64,000 nt of DNA, taken from NCBI RefSeq assembly GCF_022760175.1, contig NZ_CP094326.1, positions 2,778,804-2,842,803 on the forward strand. The letters are read 5' to 3'. The notes beneath the pieces are model-generated. The model had not been told where the DNA came from and searched no databases. It worked only from the letters and a program-made list of their open reading frames with translations. Below, piece by piece: positions 51,868-60,721 of this stretch. A program made the translations under genes and the position numbers. Position 1 is the stretch's first letter. Every line of letters starts with the position of its first letter. Source of the DNA: Zhouia spongiae. Lineage in GTDB: Bacteria > Bacteroidota > Bacteroidia > Flavobacteriales > Flavobacteriaceae.

Positions 51868-53976
51868 ATGAATACAGTACAGAAACAGTATGTTAATCGT
51901 GAGATAAGCTGGTTACAATTTAATGCAAGAGTACTTCAGGAAGCTGCAGATGAAACAGTTCCTTTAATAGACAGACTTCGGTTTGTAGGTATATTTTCAA
52001 ACAATCTGGATGAGTTCTTTAAAGTCCGCTATGCCACTGTAAAGCGGATTGCACAAGCAGGAAAAACAGGGAAAAGCTTCCTGGGGGGAGTCAATGCCAA
52101 AGAGTTACTCGATGAAATTACCCAGATAGTAATCAAACAGCAATCAGAAAGCCTGGCCATATTAAGAAGGATAGAGTCGCTACTCGATGAGGAGAATATC
52201 TATATGATTAATGAAAATGACGTAAGCCCTAAACAAGGGGAGTTTCTGAAAAGTTATTTCCTGGAGAAGGTAAGTCCGGCATTGGTGACCATCATTCTGA
52301 ATGATCTCGATAAAATTCCTTTACTAAAGGACAGTGCAGGGTACCTGGCTGTAAAAATGGTTATGAAAAACAAGAATGAACCCAAAGGGGTGAATAGGTT
52401 TTTTACCAATGTAACCAATGAAGTGCAATATGCCCTGATCGAAATTCCGAGAACTGTCGACCGCTTTGTTGTATTGCCTAAGGAGGGAGATAAAAGCTAT
52501 ATCATCTTTTTAGACGATCTGATCCGGTATAATCTGGGTAGTATCTTTAGTATTTTCGATTACGAATCGCTGTCTGCACATATGATTAAAATCACCCGTG
52601 ATGCAGAGCTTGATATTGATAACGATTTATCAAAGAGTTTTATCGAAAAAATATCTTCCAGTGTCCGCGACCGTCGAATCAGCGAGCCGGTACGCTTTGT
52701 ATATGACGATCAGATAGAAAAAGACACCCTGAAGTTCTTAAAAGACAAAATGGAAATAGAAGAAACGGATAGTGTAATTCCCGGAGGGAGATACCACAAC
52801 CGTCGCGATTTTATGAATTTCCCAAGTCTTGGAAGAACCGATCTGATGTATAAACATTATCCGCCATTGCCGATTGAAGGATTGCGTATGGAGGGGAGTT
52901 TACTTGAGCAGATCAGTAAAAAAGATTACCTGCTTTATGCTCCGTATCATACATTCTCATATGTGATTAAACTATTGCGGGAAGCAGCTTTAGACCCGAA
53001 GGTAAAAACGATCAAAATTACCTTATACCGCCTCGCAAAAAATTCACAGATTGCCAGCTCGTTGATCAATGCTGCTAAAAACGGTAAAGAAGTAACCGTT
53101 CAAATAGAATTACAGGCACGTTTCGACGAGGCGGCCAATATTCAATATGCAGAACAGTTACAGCAAGAAGGCATCAAACTTATTTTTGGTGTCCAGGGAT
53201 TAAAGGTCCATTCTAAAGTATGTCTGATAGAAAGAGAAGAGGGAAGTAAAATAATGCGTTACGGGTTTATCAGTACAGGTAATTTTAATGAGTCGACAGC
53301 CAGGCTCTATACCGATTATACGCTATTCACTTCCCATCAGCCGATACTGAAAGAGATAGCAAAAGTATTTAACTTTTTCGATACCAATTATAAGGTACAT
53401 AAGTACAAACACTTGGTTATATCGCCACATTATACCAAAAGTGTATTTTCAAAACTGATTAAGCAGGAGATTCAGAATGCGAGAGCCGGGAAGGAAGCGT
53501 TTATAAAACTAAAAATGAACAGCCTTACCAGTTATAAGATGGTCGATAAGTTATATGAAGCCAGCCAGGCCGGCGTTAAAATCCAGTTGATCGTACGGGG
53601 CACCTGTTGCCTGGTACCGGGTATCAGCGGATTGAGTGATAATATCGAAGCGATCAGTGTGGTAGATAAATATTTAGAGCATCCCCGTCTGTTCATTTTC
53701 AATAACGGGGGCGATCCTAAGGTGTATATATCCTCTGCCGATTGGATGACCCGAAATCTCGATTACAGGGTAGAAGTAGGATGTCCGATCTACAACGAAG
53801 AAATTAAACAAGAACTGATAGATACTTTTAATATCTGCTGGAGCGATAATGTAAAAGCCAGGATACATTCTGTAAAACAAGATAATGCCTATCGTAAAAA
53901 TAACAATGTAAAGGTAAGATCGCAGATAGCTACCTACGAATATTATCTGAAAAAAATGACCAAGATAGAAAATTAA
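51868..53976 (+). CDS. ppk1: Polyphosphate kinase 1
   Basis: A 702-residue enzyme building inorganic polyphosphate from ATP. The N domain starts YVNREISWLQFNARVLQEA with RLRFVGIFSNNLDEFFKVR. The two phospholipase-D-like catalytic domains contain IQIELQARFDEAANIQYAEQ-type and GLKVHSKVCLI (the autophosphorylated His), then DKYLEHPRLFIF with the second His. ATG 51868 is chosen because the family starts at this point; TTG 51784 would add 28 atypical residues. Exopolyphosphatase follows 100 bases downstream, giving a make-and-break polyphosphate pair. Confidence 0.96.
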   Translation: MNTVQKQYVNREISWLQFNARVLQEAADETVPLIDRLRFVGIFSNNLDEFFKVRYATVKRIAQAGKTGKSFLGGVNAKELLDEITQIVIKQQSESLAILRRIESLLDEENIYMINENDVSPKQGEFLKSYFLEKVSPALVTIILNDLDKIPLLKDSAGYLAVKMVMKNKNEPKGVNRFFTNVTNEVQYALIEIPRTVDRFVVLPKEGDKSYIIFLDDLIRYNLGSIFSIFDYESLSAHMIKITRDAELDIDNDLSKSFIEKISSSVRDRRISEPVRFVYDDQIEKDTLKFLKDKMEIEETDSVIPGGRYHNRRDFMNFPSLGRTDLMYKHYPPLPIEGLRMEGSLLEQISKKDYLLYAPYHTFSYVIKLLREAALDPKVKTIKITLYRLAKNSQIASSLINAAKNGKEVTVQIELQARFDEAANIQYAEQLQQEGIKLIFGVQGLKVHSKVCLIEREEGSKIMRYGFISTGNFNESTARLYTDYTLFTSHQPILKEIAKVFNFFDTNYKVHKYKHLVISPHYTKSVFSKLIKQEIQNARAGKEAFIKLKMNSLTSYKMVDKLYEASQAGVKIQLIVRGTCCLVPGISGLSDNIEAISVVDKYLEHPRLFIFNNGGDPKVYISSADWMTRNLDYRVEVGCPIYNEEIKQELIDTFNICWSDNVKARIHSVKQDNAYRKNNNVKVRSQIATYEYYLKKMTKIEN

Positions 53977-54076
53977 AAAATAGATATATTAGTAGCCCTG
54001 AAGAAAGAAAATAAATGTCAGACCCGAATGGATCAGGTATTCCGGTACCCGATTTCAGCAAATAAAATGTAAGCGA

Positions 54077-54985
54077 ATGAAAATCCGAAAATTTGCCGCT
54101 ATCGATATAGGATCGAATGCTATTAGACTGTTAATTAACAATGTTATTGAATCAGAAGGAAAAGATACCCAGTTTAAAAAAAGTTCGTTGGTCCGTGTTC
54201 CAATTCGCCTGGGACAAGATTCATTTACCGTAGGAGAGATATCTAAAAGCAATGCAACCCGTATGGTCGAAGCTATGAAAGCCTTTAAACTACTTATGAA
54301 AGTGCATAATGTAGAAAAATATATGGCTTGTGCTACATCGGCAATGCGAGAAGCAAATAACGGTAACGAACTTGTAGAAGCCATTCGCGATAAATCGGGG
54401 ATCAATATTGAGATTATAGACGGAAGAAAGGAAGCTGCGATTATAGCATCGACAGATCTGCATACCCTTATCGAAAAAGATAAAACCTATTTATATATAG
54501 ACGTAGGCGGGGGGAGTACAGAATTCACCATTTTTAACAGCGGTAAAGTATTGGCCTCCCGGTCGTATAAGATAGGGACGGTACGATTGCTGAATGAGAT
54601 GATTACAGAAGAGGTATGGAGAGATATCGAAAAATGGATCAAAAAGAAAACGAAGGAGTATAAGAAAGTAGAAATTATCGGCTCGGGCGGTAACATCAAT
54701 AAGCTGTTTAAGATGAGTGGCCGCAAACCGGGTACTCCGTTATCATATATCTTTTTAAATGCGCAATATCAGTTCTTAAAAGAAATGAGCTACGAAGACC
54801 GCATTTCCGAACTGGGACTGAATCCGGATAGAGCCGATGTGATTATTCCGGCGACACGTATTTACCTGAATGCTTCCAAGTGGAGCGGAGCTAAAAAGAT
54901 ACATGTCCCTAAAATCGGACTCTCAGATGGTATTATCAAGTTATTGTATAGTATAGAAAAAGACAAAGAACTGGCTCTTTTGTAA
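54077..54985 (+). CDS. ppx: Exopolyphosphatase, Ppx/GppA family (short form)
   Basis: A 302-residue member of the sugar-kinase/Hsp70 fold. ATP/phosphate-loop motifs FAAIDIGSNAIRLLI, YLYIDVGGGSTEFTIF and EIIGSGGNINKL are intact, as is CATSAMREANNG. It contains only the two catalytic subdomains and lacks the C-terminal HD-like domains of E. coli Ppx (about 510 residues), which is usual for the short forms. It removes terminal phosphate from polyphosphate or from pppGpp. It lies after ppk1 in the same direction. Confidence 0.93.
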   Translation: MKIRKFAAIDIGSNAIRLLINNVIESEGKDTQFKKSSLVRVPIRLGQDSFTVGEISKSNATRMVEAMKAFKLLMKVHNVEKYMACATSAMREANNGNELVEAIRDKSGINIEIIDGRKEAAIIASTDLHTLIEKDKTYLYIDVGGGSTEFTIFNSGKVLASRSYKIGTVRLLNEMITEEVWRDIEKWIKKKTKEYKKVEIIGSGGNINKLFKMSGRKPGTPLSYIFLNAQYQFLKEMSYEDRISELGLNPDRADVIIPATRIYLNASKWSGAKKIHVPKIGLSDGIIKLLYSIEKDKELALL

Positions 54986-55137
54986 ATGATTAACCCGATA
55001 TTTTGAGTGTTTTGTCAGAAGTGTAAAAAATGTATCTAAAAGAGAGCAGACTGCTTGGTTCAGGAGCTGTTCTGACAAAAGACGATAACCGATTGAGAAT
55101 CTGTAAAATTAATATCATAACAAGATAACCACGTAAC

Positions 55138-55891
55138 ACCATCACAATTAAAACCAATATACTTCTGAAACAAATTTAAAGCGTTAAATAAAAAACGTTA
55201 GTCCAATTTCTACATATAAAAACCTGCCATAGTCCTTTACAGGCGGGCACCTCATAAGTGAGAAATGTGTTAAGAATTAAACGCTGTTTGAGTCACACCC
55301 TAGCGAGGGGAGTTCGTTTAATTTAACATTCGAGCTTCCATGAGATCGCCGAAAAGGCAAGGCTTGATTTTTTGGTTCGTTTTGCATCAAGAACTGCGAA
55401 GCACATCATGAGAACCTTTAAAAATAATAGGGAACCCCTCGAATACAAATGCTTAGCATTCATGAGTTCCTTATCAAACAATAGAGGTCTCACGAATAAA
55501 ATGAACATAAATAAAACCATCACAATTAAAACCAATATACTTCTGAAACAAGTTTAAAGCGTTAAATAAAAAACGTTAGTTCAATTTTTACATATAAAAA
55601 CCTGCCATAGTCCTCTTTACAGGCGGGCACCTCATAAGTGAGAAATGTGTTAAGAATTAAACGCTGTTTGAGTCACGCCTTAGCGTGGGGAGTTCGTTTA
55701 ATTTAACATTCGAGCTTCCATGAGGTCGTCGAAAAGGCAAGGCTTGATTTTTTGGTTCGTTTTGCATCAAGAACTGCGCAGCACATCATGAGAACCTTTG
55801 AAAAACAATAGACAAGGTATCGAATACAAATGCTTAGCATTCATGAGTTCCTTATCAAACAATAGAGGTCTCACGAATAAAATGAACATAA
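55138..55891. repeat. Tandem duplication, unit about 378 bp (subtype A folded repeat)
   Basis: Copy 1 (55138-55515) and copy 2 (55516-55891) are nearly identical with scattered substitutions and a two-base indel (offset 378, then 380). Each contains a core (55275-55392 and 55655-55772) with the stem AATTAAACG / CGTTTAATT (55275-55283 with 55315-55323) followed by GATTTTTTGGTTCGTTTTGCATCAAG. The core is related to that of the 550-bp repeat at 57501. Apparent minus-strand frames through it are not genes. Confidence 0.85.
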
Positions 55892-56045
55892 AGCACCATA
55901 ACACCATAACACCATAACATCATAACATCATAACCCCAACAACCAATAATCCATTATCAATCGTTAATCAAAACTCTCCTGACTTCGGTCTTTTGACAAA
56001 AACCAACTTTCAAACTTTTAAGAGATTGCTAAACCCAATGATTTG

Positions 56046-56077
56046 TTTGTTGTATAAAACAAAAAATAATATATTTG
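56046..56077 (+). promoter_or_regulatory. Consensus promoter of the AAA ATPase gene
   Basis: TTTG (56046-56049), a 20-base spacer and TATATTTG (56070-56077) match the Bacteroidota -33/-7 consensus closely. The -7 box ends 49 bases before ATG 56127. Confidence 0.7.
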
Positions 56078-56126
56078 TTTGTTAAAGAAAACATTTTTTG
56101 AGTATAAATGTATTTTGTAGAGAACA

Positions 56127-57323
56127 ATGGATCGATTAGTAGAACAATTTCAAAGAAAATTAAAAGCCACTCCGCTTAAATTAGTACGATCTCTTATGAG
56201 TGATATAATATGGGATGCTCGATTAATTGGAATAAAAGGCGCCAGGGGTGTAGGAAAAACTACACTTATGTTGCAATACATCAAGTTAAACCTAAAAGAT
56301 GAAATAGATAAAACCTTATATGTTAGTTTAGACTCTTTTTGGTTTTCAGATAACAAGCTTATAGATTTAGTAGATCATTTTACAAAGACAGGTGGAAAGT
56401 ACCTCTTTTTAGATGAGGTTCATAAATATCCTAATTGGTCTCAGGAGTTAAAGAATATATATGACGATTTTCCTGAACTTAAAATTGTATTTACAGGTTC
56501 CTCGTTGTTAGAAATATTAAATGCCAGGGCAGACTTAAGCAGGAGGGCTATCGTGTATAACCTCCAGGGACTTTCATTTCGTGAATATTTAGTGCTAGAA
56601 ACAGGAGTTGAGTTTAAGCCCCTTACACTACCATACATATTACAAAACCATGATAGTATTTCTGAGGCAGTGTTAGAAAAAATAAGGCCGTTAGCTTATT
56701 TTCAATCTTATTTAAAGTCGGGTTATTATCCATATCATTTCGAGGGAAAGGAGAGTTATTATTTACGACTGAGAGAGGTTGTTAATCTGATGTTGGAAAT
56801 TGAATTGCCGTTATTACGAGGGGTTGATATTAACTATGTGCCTAAAATTAAACAGTTGCTTTATATTGTTTCCCAATCAGTTCCATTTATACCTAATGTA
56901 AGTAAGCTTAGTATTAAAATAAATATACAACGTACTACCTTGCTGGGTTATATGCATTATTTAGAAGAAGTAAAGCTTACCAATAACCTCTTTAAACAAG
57001 CTAATGGAATTAGTAAGTTGCAGAAACCGTCTAAAATTTACCTAGAGAACACAAATTTAAATTATCTATTGGCTCAGGATAAAGTAGATATAGGGAGCTT
57101 AAGAGAGACTTTTTTTGTAAATCAGTTGGTCTATAATCATCAACTGGAGTATGCTGATAAAGGAGATTTTGTTGTAGATGGCATATATACCTTTGAAATA
57201 GGAGGAAAAAATAAAACCAATCAGCAAATTAAAGGAATGACAAATGCATTTATTGCTGCAGATGAAATAGAATATGGTTTTCATAATAAAATCCCCTTAT
57301 GGATGTTTGGTTTTTTATATTAA
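56127..57323 (+). CDS. AAA_14/DUF4143-type ATPase
   Basis: A 398-residue ATPase. Walker A GARGVGKTTL (residues 38-47), Walker B KYLFLDEVHKY (91-101), a sensor FTGSSLLEI and the LSRRAIVYNLQGLSFREYL segment are those of AAA_14 proteins. A winged-helix region (about 245-300) precedes a C-terminal DUF4143-like domain whose FVVDGIYTFEIGGKNKTNQQ resembles a PD-(D/E)XK-type core (Asp, Glu and Lys in the right order). Roles of these widespread ATPases are unclear. It is a single gene with its own promoter, AT-rich, and set between two tandemly duplicated repeat blocks, which suggests acquisition by transfer. Confidence 0.85.
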   Translation: MDRLVEQFQRKLKATPLKLVRSLMSDIIWDARLIGIKGARGVGKTTLMLQYIKLNLKDEIDKTLYVSLDSFWFSDNKLIDLVDHFTKTGGKYLFLDEVHKYPNWSQELKNIYDDFPELKIVFTGSSLLEILNARADLSRRAIVYNLQGLSFREYLVLETGVEFKPLTLPYILQNHDSISEAVLEKIRPLAYFQSYLKSGYYPYHFEGKESYYLRLREVVNLMLEIELPLLRGVDINYVPKIKQLLYIVSQSVPFIPNVSKLSIKINIQRTTLLGYMHYLEEVKLTNNLFKQANGISKLQKPSKIYLENTNLNYLLAQDKVDIGSLRETFFVNQLVYNHQLEYADKGDFVVDGIYTFEIGGKNKTNQQIKGMTNAFIAADEIEYGFHNKIPLWMFGFLY

Positions 57324-58805
57324 GCACTAGTATTGAGTATTAAGAAAATGGAATAGAGTAAAGAAAAAAGAACAAAGAGTAAATAAGATATGTTATAGCA
57401 TAACAAGCATTCGTCTTCACGAGCCTTAGCGTTGATAGGGCGTGTTGATCTCATGGAGACTTGCGAACTCCATCACATAAAAGACTGCCTACTGCCAACT
57501 GCCTACTGCATCACCCCATAATCGTATAACAACATAACAGGTTAACTGTATAACTATATTAAAAAACATCTCCCCGTCATTTCGACATGAGGCGATAGCC
57601 GATTGAGAAATCTGTATGACTGGTAACCGCCATCCAGATCGCCAATCAAAAATCGTAACAAACTTTCAAATTTCAAACTCCATAACCTCATATCGGGATA
57701 AATTTATAGGTATATAGAAATAAAATCCCGCCCTAGGGTTTGGCAGGCGAGGACCCACTTTTCGACGAATCCGTTGAAATCAAACGCTGTTTGAGACTGT
57801 TCCAAAGAACAGGTGAGTTCGTTTGATTTAGGATTCAAGAAACTAGTGGATCGCCGAAAACCTAAGGCTTGACTTTTTGTTTCTTTTGCGTCAAGGCAAA
57901 AGAAAGGAAGTAATAATATATGAATCAATTGTTAATTATAAGAAGGACTTCTAAATACAATAACTATTCATCCATACAAACCTAAACCCACCAAACAAAC
58001 TTTACATTTCCTTAACACCATAACTTGATAGCACCATCACATAAAAGACTGCCTACTGCATCACCCCATAATCGTATAACAACATAACAGGTTAACTGTA
58101 TAACTATATTAAAAAACATCTCCCCGTCATTTCGACATGAGGCGATAGCCGATTGAGAAATCTGTATGACTGGTAACCGCCATCCAAATCGCCAATCAAA
58201 AATCGTAACAAACTTTCAAATTTCAAACTCCATAACCTTACATCGGGATAAATTTATAGGTATATAGAAATAAAATCCCGCCCTAGGGTTTGGCAGGCGA
58301 GGACCCACTTTTCGACGAATCCGTTGAAATCAAACGCTGTTTGAGACTGTTCCAAAGAACAGGTGAGTTCGTTTGATTTAGGATTCAAGAAACTAGTGGA
58401 TCGCCGAAAACCTAAGGCTTGACTTTTTGTTTCTTTTGCGTCAAGGCAAAAGAAAGGAAGTAATAATATATGAATCAATTGTTAATTATAAGAAGGACTT
58501 CTAAATACAATAACTATTCATCCATACAAACCTAAACTCACCGAACAAACTTTACATCTCCTTAACACCATAACTTAAAAGACTGTCTGCTGAATACTGC
58601 TGACTGCGAACTGCCTACTGCCTACTGCTAAGAGCAAACCAACAACCAGAAGCAAAAAATCCGTTTTCCCTTACAACTTCTCTAAAATATTATGTAGTTT
58701 TGACGCTGTTTAAAAATAACGGTCAAAGAACGTAATATGTAAAAGAGTGAGTCGTTGTTTTTTATGTAAAATAAACTAAGAGGTTTTAGTTTTAATAATA
58801 ATTAA
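57324..58805. other. Repeat-rich gap between the AAA ATPase and the polysaccharide locus
   Basis: No gene is seen. It contains ACTGCCTACTG and CATAACAY tracts (57481-57545; 58010-58070; 58561-58630) and the 550-bp tandem duplication. Reading frames at 57704-57928 and 58254-58478 are two copies of repeat sequence, not genes. Confidence 0.7.
57501..58576. repeat. Tandem duplication, unit 550 bp (subtype B folded repeat)
   Basis: Copy 1 (57501-58050) and copy 2 (58051-58576) align at a constant offset of 550 with only a handful of substitutions (for example at the bases following CCGCCATCC and CATAACCT). Each unit holds a GTCATTTCGAC...GAGAAATCTG element (57576-57614 in copy 1) of the kind widespread in Bacteroidota intergenic DNA. 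It also has a core with stem AAATCAAACG (57777-57786) / CGTTTGATTT (57830-57839) and inner hairpin CTGTTC-caaa-GAACAG. Confidence 0.9.
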
Positions 58806-59225
58806 ATGAAAGTAGGTATTACCTTTAGCACATTCGATTTACTTCATGCCGGACATATAAAAATGTTAGAAGAGGCAAAACAGCAATGTGATTATTTGAT
58901 AGTGGGTCTACAAACGGATCCCACCATTGATCGTCCTGAAAAAAATAAACCTTCACAATCAGTGGTAGAGAGATATATACAACTCAAAGGGTGTGTTTTT
59001 GTTGATGAAATCATTCCTTATACTACCGAACAGGACCTTGAAGATATACTCCGTGCTTTTAAAATAGATGTGCGTATTATAGGAGAAGAATATAAGGATA
59101 AGAATTACACGGGTAGATCTTATTGTGAAGAAAAAGCGATTGAGCTGCACTATAATAAAAGAGAACATAGGTTTTCAAGTACAGCATTACGTCAAAATGT
59201 AGCAGAATTAGAATTCAAAAAATAG
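58806..59225 (+). CDS. Cytidylyltransferase-like protein (TagD/adenylyltransferase type)
   Basis: A 139-residue nucleotidyltransferase. The HxGH motif is His14-Ala-Gly-His17 in [14 protein letters not shown], and the C-terminal RFSSTALR is the second nucleotide-binding signature. Length and layout match glycerol-3-phosphate cytidylyltransferase (TagD) and related enzymes that activate phospho-polyols as CDP derivatives for surface polymers. It lies 13 bases before ugd and opens the polysaccharide locus. The exact substrate is open. Confidence 0.88.
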   Translation: MKVGITFSTFDLLHAGHIKMLEEAKQQCDYLIVGLQTDPTIDRPEKNKPSQSVVERYIQLKGCVFVDEIIPYTTEQDLEDILRAFKIDVRIIGEEYKDKNYTGRSYCEEKAIELHYNKREHRFSSTALRQNVAELEFKK

Positions 59226-59238
59226 CATTACAAATACC

Positions 59239-60642
59239 ATGAAAATAAAAAACATTTGCTGTATTGGAGCCGGATACGTAGGCGGACCAACCATGGCTGT
59301 TATAGCACAGAAATGTCCAGATATAAAAGTAACTGTAGTTGATATCAATGCCGATCGTATAGCTGCATGGAATGATGAAGATATAAGTAAATTACCGGTT
59401 TACGAACCGGGTTTGGATGAGGTGGTAGCAGAAGCAAGAGGAAGAAACCTGTTCTTTTCTACCGATGTGGATAAGGCTATAGACGAATCGCAAATGATTT
59501 TCATGTCGGTAAACACACCTACCAAGACCTATGGTAAAGGAAAGGGAATGGCTGCCGATCTAAAATTTATTGAGCTTTGTGCACGACAGATAGCAAAGGT
59601 GGCTAAAGATGATAAAATTGTTGTAGAAAAATCGACATTACCGGTGCGGACAGCATCGGCCATTAAAAATATATTGGATAATACAGGAAATGGTAACGGA
59701 ATTAAATTCCAGATACTTTCCAATCCTGAGTTTTTAGCCGAAGGAACGGCTATTCCCGATTTAATGAATCCCGACCGGGTATTAATAGGTGGTGATACTA
59801 CCCCGGAAGGACAAGAGGCAATTCAAGCCTTGGTAGATGTATATGCCAACTGGGTTCCAAAAGAACAAATACTCACTACCAATATCTGGTCTTCTGAGCT
59901 GTCTAAACTAACAGCAAATGCTTTTTTAGCACAACGTGTATCATCCATCAATGCAATGTCGGAACTATGTGAAAAAACTGGTGCTGATGTAAACGAGGTG
60001 GCAAAAGCTATTGGAATGGATAGCCGTATCGGACCTAAATTTTTAAAAGCCTCTGTTGGTTTTGGAGGATCGTGCTTCCAGAAAGACATACTCAACCTGG
60101 TATATATTGCAAAGACCTATGGATTGAATGAGGTGGCAGATTACTGGGAGCAAGTAATTATCATGAACGATCATCAGAAAAAACGCTTTGCAGATAATAT
60201 CGTAAGTACATTATACAACACCGTATCGGGTAAGAAAATAGCCTTCTTAGGTTGGGCTTTCAAAAAAGATACCAATGACACCAGAGAATCTGCAGCCATT
60301 TATGTAGCTGACGATTTATTGAATGAACAAGCCAGGGTTAGTGTATACGATCCAAAGGTTGTAGCAGAACGCATGTATGCGAATCTGGATTATTTAAACA
60401 CCCGCACGGCAGAAGAAAACAGAGAAGGTTTAGAGGTTTGCAAAGATCCTTATCAGGCCTGCGAAGGATCACATGCTATTGCAGTACTTACGGAATGGGA
60501 CGAGTTTAAGACCTACGACTGGCAAAATATATATGATAAGATGCAAAAACCGGCATTTGTTTTTGATGGAAGAGGGATATTAGACAAACAACAATTAAAG
60601 GACATAGGATTCGTTTATTACAAGATCGGAGAAGATAATTAA
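59239..60642 (+). CDS. ugd: UDP-glucose 6-dehydrogenase
   Basis: A 467-residue enzyme oxidising UDP-glucose to UDP-glucuronate with two NAD+. The N-terminal Rossmann motif [20 protein letters not shown] and length resemble the animal-type UGDH class. [19 protein letters not shown] and the catalytic Cys279 in [12 protein letters not shown] are intact, as is the C-terminal [16 protein letters not shown]-binding half. It supplies uronic acid for the polysaccharide built by the genes downstream; the last gene in the window is an alginate-lyase-family protein that fits a uronate-containing polymer. Confidence 0.96.
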   Translation: MKIKNICCIGAGYVGGPTMAVIAQKCPDIKVTVVDINADRIAAWNDEDISKLPVYEPGLDEVVAEARGRNLFFSTDVDKAIDESQMIFMSVNTPTKTYGKGKGMAADLKFIELCARQIAKVAKDDKIVVEKSTLPVRTASAIKNILDNTGNGNGIKFQILSNPEFLAEGTAIPDLMNPDRVLIGGDTTPEGQEAIQALVDVYANWVPKEQILTTNIWSSELSKLTANAFLAQRVSSINAMSELCEKTGADVNEVAKAIGMDSRIGPKFLKASVGFGGSCFQKDILNLVYIAKTYGLNEVADYWEQVIIMNDHQKKRFADNIVSTLYNTVSGKKIAFLGWAFKKDTNDTRESAAIYVADDLLNEQARVSVYDPKVVAERMYANLDYLNTRTAEENREGLEVCKDPYQACEGSHAIAVLTEWDEFKTYDWQNIYDKMQKPAFVFDGRGILDKQQLKDIGFVYYKIGEDN

Positions 60643-60721
60643 ACGGTACTTCTACATTGTGTTCAGAATACATTTGTTAAAGATTATTATAATGCTTTAA
60701 TTATAATGATATTAATGGAAT

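Larger units (their letters stand above)
54986..56126. other. Repeat-rich gap between ppx and the AAA ATPase
   Basis: No gene is seen. It contains the inverted repeat TTTTGTCAGAA (55010-55020) with TTCTGACAAAA (55070-55080), a 378-bp tandem duplication (55138-55891), a CATAACAY tract at about 55890-55940, and the promoter at 56046-56077. Confidence 0.7.

Noticed and set aside
55138-55891. Retron or group II intron in the repeat block
   Set aside because: No reverse transcriptase is encoded nearby and the folds lack the expected domain V or msr/msd layout.
55890-55940. CATAACAY tract considered as a CRISPR array
   Set aside because: Units are about 8 bases, contiguous, without spacers, and no cas genes are present.
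57704-58478. Two identical 74-codon minus-strand frames (57704-57928 and 58254-58478) that could be called paired small genes
   Set aside because: They are the two copies of the 550-bp repeat. The encoded text follows the folded repeat core, similar pseudo-frames appear in subtype A, and nothing supports translation.
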